Source: CBDHFQ01 sp965262565 (lineage in GTDB: Bacteria; Bacteroidota; Bacteroidia; J057). Taken from it: a stretch of DNA of 8,991 bases. Positions within the stretch are counted from its first letter, which is position 1. Every line of letters starts with the position of its first letter. Of this stretch, positions 1 through 5,482 are shown piece by piece. Location: contig CBDHFQ010000023.1 of NCBI GenBank assembly GCA_965262565.1, forward strand, positions 1 through 8,991. The letters are read 5' to 3'. Under the pieces are notes generated by a model. It had not been told where the DNA came from. It worked only from the letters and a program-made list of their open reading frames with translations, and searched no databases. The translations under genes and the position numbers were made by a program.

Positions 1-336
1 AGATGGATGTTTGCTCTCTTTTGAAAGTGCCATTAATGCTGTACGAGGAAGTTGCCATTTGTATGATAGATCCTTCATTCTATCAGTTACATCTTAGGCA
101 TGTGATGATGGTATCCCTTCCTCCGTATCTGGCAAGCCGGGTTATCAGTCTGGTAACAAGGGTTGTTGATTTCATTTCTTTCAAAAAATTCAATTATTTT
201 TTACCAATAAATATTAAATTACTGTATTCAAATAGTTGATAATACCAATAAATTATGTTTTTGAAAACATTTTTCTTTATATTATTCAATAATATGCTAT
301 ATTAAGTTAATATGTTGTGAGCTTAGCCCTTTTATC
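1..336. other. A+T-rich left flank without a convincing gene
   Basis: No gene can be supported here. On the minus strand there is a 30-codon open frame (83-175, starting MKSTTLVTRL) followed 4 nt after its stop by an ATG at 78 that stays open to the window edge (MKDLSYKWQLPRTAL...). This could be the 5' end of a gene leaving the window on the left, possibly with a short upstream frame, but neither peptide is recognised. A 78-codon plus-strand frame covers the same DNA and has no recognisable character. Positions 176-336 are very A+T-rich and probably hold the promoter of the glycosyltransferase gene. The best candidate is TTTG at 260-263 and TATTCAAT at 283-290, separated by 19 nt, which matches the Bacteroidota -33/-7 layout only partly. 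Confidence 0.3.
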
Positions 337-1758
337 ATGTCAGCCTTAATCCCTAGTTCTCAAAAGTTTATTATCAAAGCCATTTTACTTTTGTTGTGTG
401 TCCCCCTAGTGATAGTTTACTATTCAGATATTACTAAAATTGACCTATCTATTATCTATGGACTATTATGCCTTACCACCTTAGTAGTGTTTTGGGGAAT
501 AATAGAATCAAATCGCATAGAAGATAATGCTGAAAGGAGGTTATTCATATTAGCTAGTTTGTTCTTCTTAGGTGTTGGATGTGCGATTATTTTATTGACG
601 ATCTATCAAAATTATACCTCACCTAGAGCTTGGGATTTTTTATGTTTTTATGTGAATAGTAAAGTCGCTCAATCCCACCTTAATTTTTATCAGCCAGAGC
701 ATTATCATGCAGTCTTCGAAGCTATGCAAGTTCCTGTTGAGATACCAGGTTCTTTTGAGCGAAAGATTTTGAATGTAGGCTTTAACTATCCTCCTCCTAC
801 GATGTTATTGTTTTATCCGCTTGCTTATACAGATTATCAGAGTTCACAGCTCATTTGGGGCATCGTAAATATGCTCTTACTATTTGGGATCATATATGTC
901 CTGAGAGATAGTTTTTTCGACCAAAGAGGGATAAAGTGGGGCTTATTGGTAGCGATATTGGTACTCATACATCCGGGAACCAGAAAGAATTTGTCCTTTA
1001 GCCAATCACATTTTTTCATTCTATTATCATTGGTATGCGCATGGAAAACGAGAAATAAGGCTATATCAGGAATGTGGATTGCCTTAGCCACTGTAGTCAA
1101 ACCGCTGGCTGTGATCATGGGCTTTTATCTGTTATTGAGAAAAAATTATAAGGCCCTGGGCTTAGCTATATTGACTGGCATGATCATGTCATTACTTTCT
1201 ATTGCCTTTTTCGGGTTTGATACCTTCATTACCTACTTTTTGGCAAATCCCAATCTCAGGGTCTCCTACGAACAATACATAGGGACATCCAACCAATCTT
1301 TGTTGGCGTATATCCTCCGTGGGTTTGCTGAACAACCGCTATCCACCGTTCCAATGAGGCATCCTTTATTTTTGGTGTCCTCCTTGATGTTGTTCGGTAG
1401 TTCTCTTGTATTGGGATGGTACGATCAGGATCCCGAGAAAAATTGGAGTTGGGCGCTATTCCTGTGTTGTGGATTATTGTTGTATCCGGGAACCCTTACG
1501 ATATATAGCATTTATTTATTGGTTCCTATATTATTAAGCATATATCAAGGACATCAGATGCCCAACAGAAGATCCTTACCTTCTTGGCTGCTGTTTCTGT
1601 TCATTCCTCTGCTTTATGTTTTTTCTTATAAGCATACATTTTGGGCTCATCTGGGGGTATGGATCTTTTCGGCGTGGATGATTTGGGGGATGAACCAGCA
1701 GAGGGAGGGTTCTGTTGAATTGCTTAGGGATTCGGTGTCCCAACTTGATACACATTAG
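337..1758 (+). CDS. GT87-family polytopic membrane glycosyltransferase
   Basis: Predicted integral membrane glycosyltransferase of the GT-C fold, closest in appearance to family GT87 (DUF2029; the family of mycobacterial PimE and AftC), whose members use polyprenyl-phosphate sugars outside the cytoplasmic membrane. The 473-aa product has about ten to twelve hydrophobic segments, the first at residues 12-28. The first large external loop carries W99-D100-F101 followed by FY, the usual place of the GT-C catalytic Asp. The family-like patterns N150-YPP (151-153), the S-x-S-Q-S-H region at 220-225, the K255-P256 pair and N319-Q320-S321 follow in the expected order. The ATG at 337 is chosen because it precedes a short polar N-terminus and then the first membrane helix; no Shine-Dalgarno is seen. 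It appears monocistronic, and its last 35 nt overlap the end of the convergent hydrolase gene. Acceptor and sugar cannot be predicted. Confidence 0.8.
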   Translation: MSALIPSSQKFIIKAILLLLCVPLVIVYYSDITKIDLSIIYGLLCLTTLVVFWGIIESNRIEDNAERRLFILASLFFLGVGCAIILLTIYQNYTSPRAWDFLCFYVNSKVAQSHLNFYQPEHYHAVFEAMQVPVEIPGSFERKILNVGFNYPPPTMLLFYPLAYTDYQSSQLIWGIVNMLLLFGIIYVLRDSFFDQRGIKWGLLVAILVLIHPGTRKNLSFSQSHFFILLSLVCAWKTRNKAISGMWIALATVVKPLAVIMGFYLLLRKNYKALGLAILTGMIMSLLSIAFFGFDTFITYFLANPNLRVSYEQYIGTSNQSLLAYILRGFAEQPLSTVPMRHPLFLVSSLMLFGSSLVLGWYDQDPEKNWSWALFLCCGLLLYPGTLTIYSIYLLVPILLSIYQGHQMPNRRSLPSWLLFLFIPLLYVFSYKHTFWAHLGVWIFSAWMIWGMNQQREGSVELLRDSVSQLDTH

Positions 1759-3223
1759 TCTGAAGAGGAGTACGACCATTCTTGATAAAATCATTCATAC
1801 ACTGATGATACACTTTAGCTATTTCCCTGTATTTATGAGATTTGAGATGTAGCTCATCAAACCAATCTTTCCCATGTTCAGCAACTCCTCTACAATCGAT
1901 ATGAACGACATTTTCAAATTTTTCAGCCAATTGGATCATCATTTCATTAAACTCATAAATCATTGCATACATGACAGCTTCTTGTTCTTTCGGATCTGTA
2001 ATTCCTTTTACGACTAATGGGGTATATAACCAGCCTCCTGTATCTAATGCGATGTTCAACACTCTTTGCCAAGAAATCCATGTACCATTTCTTTCGTTAG
2101 AAGGTATGACAAAATCATAGCCATGAGTGAGGATAAGTAAATTGCGATATTTATCTACGGCCAACAGAGAGCTAAAGAAATTAACATATTGAGCAAGAAT
2201 AATATTTAAAAAATTGAAAAAGTCATCCGATAATAACGATATGCCCTTTTTGTATATATCTAAATCAATTATTCTCCTTTTGTCTTTCATCTTTTTCTCC
2301 CTGATGTTGATTAATCTGTAGGCAAGTTCAATTGTGTTATTGGCTTTTTGCGCTTGATCAACTTTACGCCTTCCTTCCATTCGAGGATTTCGTACCATTA
2401 ATCCTAAGCGCTCTCCTACCAAATCATTACCACCACCACTTACTAAAAATACATCAGGACTGATGATGGGTAATTCTTCAATATACTCCTTCATATAAAA
2501 CATATTACTCAGCCAATCTCCTCCATCAGCCAAGCTATATACAGCTACCTTCTTAAATGCTTTATCCCTTATCAAATGATCCAAAATATCTTTAACTGGA
2601 GTTCTACCTAAAGTTCTATATAAGAAGTTTGTAGCATAAACTCCAATCCTAGGAAATTGGAACCATGAATCTCCTTCAGCTAATGCCACAATATTTTCCT
2701 CTATTTCACGGAACTTTTTCTTTCTTAACAGTTTATAAAATTTTTTATTACGCAACCTTTTGTTAGCAAGATTCAATTTTCCCATCATCCCTTGTTGAGC
2801 CATGGATTCATTAGGAATTTGGTTCATATCAAATAACCGAAGAATGACTTCTCTCAATATCCCTGGATCATTTTCCAGATATTCCAGCACACATTTAAAA
2901 ATCTCATTTGAAGGAGTTTTGTTTGGATCAGAATCTTTAAGATAAAAAAATTCAGTCCATGTGTTATTTACCTTGATAGATAGTTTCTTGCTTAATAGCT
3001 CTTCCTCCTTTGGATTAGATGCCAAATTACTTTTGTTGCCTGATGGAACCTGATTAGCTTCCCGAGCTGCAATGTCATTTTTAATTTGAGATTTTGTCTG
3101 AATTGTTTCTTCATTTAAATCTAAATCAAAATAATACCAATCGAGTCTTTCTACTTTATTTAATAAAAGCGCTTTAATTAGCCTAATATTTTTTTCTCTA
3201 TTAGTGAGTAGGTCAGTGTTCAT
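1724..3223 (-). CDS. SGNH/GDSL-like hydrolase with ~180-aa N-terminal extension
   Basis: The 499-aa product has the block motifs of SGNH (GDSL-like) esterases/lipases: G184-D185-S186-W (nucleophile Ser186), Gly234 in a LADGGDW stretch (block II oxyanion Gly), G265-N266-D267 (block III Asn266) and D456-E-L-H459 (block V Asp/His). These residues suggest an active serine hydrolase acting on ester or acyl groups; the substrate is unknown. There is no signal peptide or membrane segment, so a cytoplasmic location is likely. Residues 1-175 are charged, partly helical and not recognised; a Lys/Arg-rich stretch (155-172) precedes the catalytic domain, and residues 305-330 form another basic insertion. 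At 499 aa it is about twice the length of a simple SGNH domain. The ATG at 3223 lies 50 nt after the end of the lipase-like lipoprotein gene, so the two are probably one operon. A weak purine stretch (AAAGAA) sits about 10 nt upstream of the start. Confidence 0.7.
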   Translation of the reverse strand: MNTDLLTNREKNIRLIKALLLNKVERLDWYYFDLDLNEETIQTKSQIKNDIAAREANQVPSGNKSNLASNPKEEELLSKKLSIKVNNTWTEFFYLKDSDPNKTPSNEIFKCVLEYLENDPGILREVILRLFDMNQIPNESMAQQGMMGKLNLANKRLRNKKFYKLLRKKKFREIEENIVALAEGDSWFQFPRIGVYATNFLYRTLGRTPVKDILDHLIRDKAFKKVAVYSLADGGDWLSNMFYMKEYIEELPIISPDVFLVSGGGNDLVGERLGLMVRNPRMEGRRKVDQAQKANNTIELAYRLINIREKKMKDKRRIIDLDIYKKGISLLSDDFFNFLNIILAQYVNFFSSLLAVDKYRNLLILTHGYDFVIPSNERNGTWISWQRVLNIALDTGGWLYTPLVVKGITDPKEQEAVMYAMIYEFNEMMIQLAEKFENVVHIDCRGVAEHGKDWFDELHLKSHKYREIAKVYHQCMNDFIKNGRTPLQTNVYQVGTPNP

Positions 3224-3273
3224 GATAGTTCTTTATGAAGATAATGCTAATGGATCTGGTCAACATGTATCCT

Positions 3274-3683
3274 TTATGGCTGAGTTTCTAAAGGTGCTCT
3301 ATACGCTTCCAATATTTCCAACAGGGAAGATCTATTATACAAAGTTTTGTATTGATCCTTAATAAAACGAAGATCCTCCTTTCTATGTTCCTTAAGGTTA
3401 CCCTTCTTCAGACGGTTAAGGTCAATTTTTTGCCATGGATCATAGGTTTGAAAAGGCGATTGACCAGATCCTCTCTCTTTTCCTTCATTCTCATCTGGAT
3501 GTTCAAAAGGATAGCCCTCTACCATCGTATACATCACCAACGGATTATCCACATAATATTCGTGTGTTCCATAAGGATCCCAAAGATGGTGCTTAGACTT
3601 ATCGCAATATCTTTTTTGCTTCTTTATCTAGAGGTTGACTTTCACGAATAGGTTGTTTAGCAAAGGTAATCCCCTTCCAGATG
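3274..3683 (-). pseudogene. Out-of-frame C-terminal part of the lipase-like lipoprotein
   Basis: This stretch continues the upstream lipoprotein gene in shifted frames. After the TGA at 3684-3686, the neighbouring frame reads GDIWKGITFAKQPIRESQ and so on to about 3612. A second shift then opens DKSKHHLWDPYGTHEYYVDN, which runs on through NPLVMYTMVEGYPF to a stop at 3274. Removing one T from the T5 run (A5 at 3690-3694 on the + strand) and one A from the A6 run (T6 at 3612-3617) restores a single frame of about 553 codons; the full span of 1664 nt is 3n+2, as two extra bases require. The His in GTHEYYVDNP is followed by the DNP pattern often seen at the catalytic His of lipase-like alpha/beta hydrolases. 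The part from 3552 alone has a GTG codon and could be miscalled as a 92-aa gene. The cause is either real decay or sequencing homopolymer error. Confidence 0.7.
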
Positions 3684-4937
3684 TCACCCAAAAACATTCC
3701 CTATGGATTCAAAAAAGAAAAAAGTACTCCCTTTGATCTTTATATGTTCCTCCGTATTAGTAACCGTTACATTAGTAATTTTATTAGAAATGCCTAATCC
3801 CTGGATTTGATGATAATCTGGATGGAGATAAAAGCCCAATAAATCATTAGCATCATTAAATGAAACTAGTCTTTCGATCTTATTTTCAGCAAGAGGTTCA
3901 TTTCTTTGCTCGCCAGTGAACAGCTCCGAATCTGTCAATTGGATGATAGGCAATTGATGAGGGAGTAGATACAGCCAATCCGTTTGTCGGCAAACTGGGC
4001 CAACCTGTGCTTTATATTTTTTCCATAATGCTTCCTCTACCTGACCATTCACTACATCAATAATGGTTTTACTTCCAAAACTTCTTCCTATATATACAAA
4101 TTCATGATGCTTATCGCCAGAAGAAGGGTCAACATAACAATAAGTTGGCTCCCTAAAGATAGCTTGGTAATTATCTTCCGAACTAATCTTATATATATCG
4201 AATGTATCGTCTATATAGGATTGTTGTACGTCCAACAAAGCTGCCAATCCTTCATCATTTAGCCCCATAAGCTTAATTCCCTCCATCACAGCTTGTTGAA
4301 TTCGCCTCCGTTTTTGCGGATTTTGGTACACCAGAAAGTCTACAAACGCCTGATTGACAATAAACTCTTTTAGTAAATGATTAAGATATAGGTTTTTATC
4401 CCGCTTGGGATCTACTTGCGCTAACTGGTAGAGATCCCCTTTAAGTAAATCTCTTTTAAAAGGATCGGCGATATTGGACCAATGGACAGCATAAAACTTA
4501 AGTCTTTGTTGAGGTCTATCAGTTGAAGTACGATGAGTTGTCCCAACCTTAGGATACTGGTAAATGATCACAGAGGTAGTATCATCTTTGGAGGGTACAT
4601 TATGATCATCTTCATCCAGAACATAGAAGAGCGTATCAATGTCAAAGTAGAAGTTGATTTCTTTTCCTTTGTCAAAAGGATTGATCGGTTCTTTAAACAT
4701 CATTTCTGTGATGCGAGACACAAGCCCATCTGCATAATTGAGTTTTTTGGTGGGCCCTATTCCATGAACAATGAGAATACTCAGGGAACTGTCTGGGGAT
4801 CTATCAAGTTTTTGTCTGATACCGGGAATAGATCCATCGGTATAGCCTTCCAAAAAGCTCCCCGTTCTACAGGAAGACAGTACCAGTATGAGTACCAGTC
4901 CTAATACAGGATAGAGGTAAGTGTGTTTTCTTTTCAT
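3684..4937 (-). CDS. Lipase-like alpha/beta-hydrolase lipoprotein (frame interrupted near C-terminus)
   Basis: The 417-aa product starts with a lipoprotein signal peptide: Lys/Arg N-region, hydrophobic residues 9-20 and lipobox L20-S-S-C23, so it should be lipid-anchored at the cell envelope. The mature part looks like an alpha/beta hydrolase. I55-V-H-G-I-G61 is the usual oxyanion-loop strand, Y282-I-G-R-S286-F-G is the nucleophile elbow with Ser286, and F360-N-D-A-N-D365 is a good place for the catalytic Asp (Asp362 or Asp365). The catalytic His is missing from this frame but present in the shifted frame downstream, so the intact protein would be about 553 aa. Substrate is unknown; a lipid or ester is the natural guess. 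The ATG at 4937 directly precedes the signal peptide. The gene is preceded by a Bacteroidota-type promoter and followed 50 nt downstream by the SGNH hydrolase gene. The frame breaks lie in homopolymers and may be sequencing errors. Confidence 0.72.
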   Translation of the reverse strand: MKRKHTYLYPVLGLVLILVLSSCRTGSFLEGYTDGSIPGIRQKLDRSPDSSLSILIVHGIGPTKKLNYADGLVSRITEMMFKEPINPFDKGKEINFYFDIDTLFYVLDEDDHNVPSKDDTTSVIIYQYPKVGTTHRTSTDRPQQRLKFYAVHWSNIADPFKRDLLKGDLYQLAQVDPKRDKNLYLNHLLKEFIVNQAFVDFLVYQNPQKRRRIQQAVMEGIKLMGLNDEGLAALLDVQQSYIDDTFDIYKISSEDNYQAIFREPTYCYVDPSSGDKHHEFVYIGRSFGSKTIIDVVNGQVEEALWKKYKAQVGPVCRQTDWLYLLPHQLPIIQLTDSELFTGEQRNEPLAENKIERLVSFNDANDLLGFYLHPDYHQIQGLGISNKITNVTVTNTEEHIKIKGSTFFFFESIGNVFG

Positions 4938-4957
4938 CTTAGGTCAATGGTTATGCA

Positions 4958-4988
4958 CAAACATTCGGATATATATAAGTTTATCCAA
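4958..4988 (-). promoter_or_regulatory. Candidate Bacteroidota-type promoter of the lipoprotein gene
   Basis: On the minus strand a TTG (4986-4988) is followed after 20 nt by AATGTTTG (4965-4958), one mismatch from the Bacteroidota -7 consensus TAnnTTTG. Transcription would begin about 10-15 nt before the ATG at 4937. The spacer is almost entirely A+T. No operator is evident. Confidence 0.35.
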
Positions 4989-5022
4989 TTTTATCATAAA
5001 GTGTTACATAATCATAGTATAA

Positions 5023-5202
5023 CATTTCTCTTCTACCTCCTACAACTTACTTCCTAATGTAGATGCTTCAAAAGCTCCCATATTGGAATTATTGATTATC
5101 AACCTACAGAAACAGTTTGATGCTTCCAGATACTGTGGAATATTAACATTGTCCATCGATCCTCACAAATTCCAAAAAGAGATTAGAAGTGAATGGGAAT
5201 AG
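5023..5202 (+). pseudogene. Possible gene remnant, start-less open frame
   Basis: A 59-codon frame follows a TAA at 5020-5022 and ends with TAG at 5200-5202. It has no ATG, yet from about 5044 it reads like ordinary protein, for example NLLPNVDASKAPILELLIIN and SIDPHKFQKEIRSEWE, with a balanced mix of charged and hydrophobic residues rather than the low-complexity sequence typical of A+T-rich spacers. I do not recognise the family. It may be the C-terminal stub of a lost gene; chance cannot be excluded. Confidence 0.25.
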
Positions 5203-5313
5203 CTTTTTACTGGATACCCATGTAATATTATATTTCCTCGGATAACTTAGCATTTTACGATATCACATAAAGCCGCTTGATAAGGATATAGCAATATGCG
5301 AAATGGCCGCAAG

Positions 5314-5360
5314 AAGTTCCCGCCAGCTTCCCGGCTTCGCTTCGGGGCTGGCGGGAACTT
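5314..5360. repeat. GC-rich hairpin downstream of the variable region
   Basis: Perfect 14-bp inverted repeat, AAGTTCCCGCCAGC at 5314-5327 and its complement at 5347-5360, around a 19-nt loop (5328-5346) that can itself pair CCCG with CGGG. It stands about 125 nt beyond the stop of the caspase-FGE gene. DGR variable regions are often followed by a hairpin or cruciform that promotes mutagenic homing, and this could be one, although the distance is larger than in the phage BPP-1 system. A transcription terminator is possible but there is no clear U-run on the minus-strand 3' side. A degraded copy is at 8121-8172. Confidence 0.75.
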
Positions 5361-5468
5361 ATGTTAGTGCGTGTCAAAGCCATATGGTTACCAGACAGCG
5401 CACACATGAGTTAATGATCCCATTACTTCATACATTCCACCATCTTGAAAAATGCCAAAACGCAAAAA
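5335..5468. repeat. Conserved 3'-flank block, copy 1 (copy 2 at 8146-8276)
   Basis: This 134-nt non-coding stretch recurs at 8146-8276 (131 nt) next to the second FGE/VR copy. Identical islands include CTTCGCTTCGGGGCTG (5335-5350 and 8146-8161), CTTATGTTAGTGC (5358-5370 and 8170-8182), CAGCGCACACATGAGTT (5396-5412 and 8211-8227) and GCCAAAACGCAAAAA (5454-5468 and 8262-8276), all in the same order. The duplicated unit therefore reaches well past the coding sequence and includes the hairpin. Confidence 0.8.
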
Positions 5469-5482
5469 GCTCAAAAAGCTAC

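Larger units (their letters stand above)
4938..5482. other. Non-coding interval between two minus-strand genes
   Basis: The left part carries the lipoprotein promoter. The middle (5023-5202) contains a start-less open frame listed separately. 5203-5300 is A+T-rich with no feature seen. The right part (5311-5482), downstream of the caspase-FGE gene, holds a strong hairpin and a conserved block that recurs at 8121-8276. Just past the stop codon the minus strand is T-rich, with runs of five T at several places and the small direct repeat AGCTTTTTG; this could help end transcription. Confidence 0.5.

Noticed and set aside
3..239. 78-codon plus-strand open frame at the left edge
   Set aside because: No recognisable motifs, and its 3' half is simply A+T-rich sequence (FKKFNYFLPINIKLLYSNS). 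A minus-strand frame starting at 78 is at least as plausible.
837..1118. 93-codon minus-strand frame inside the glycosyltransferase gene
   Set aside because: It is antisense to a membrane protein with clear GT-C features and has no family character of its own.
3352..3651. 99-codon plus-strand frame opposite the lipoprotein C-terminus
   Set aside because: The minus strand carries the continuous, frame-restored hydrolase sequence; the plus frame is its shadow.
4533..4904. 123-codon plus-strand frame opposite the lipoprotein N-terminus
   Set aside because: The opposite strand encodes a signal peptide with lipobox and the HGIG strand, so this frame is a shadow.
5314..5360. Hairpin as a simple intrinsic terminator or an integron attC site
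   Set aside because: No U-run follows the stem on the minus strand, and the flanks lack the paired RYYYAAC/GTTRRRY cores of attC. Conservation with the VR cassette makes a homing or repeat role more likely.
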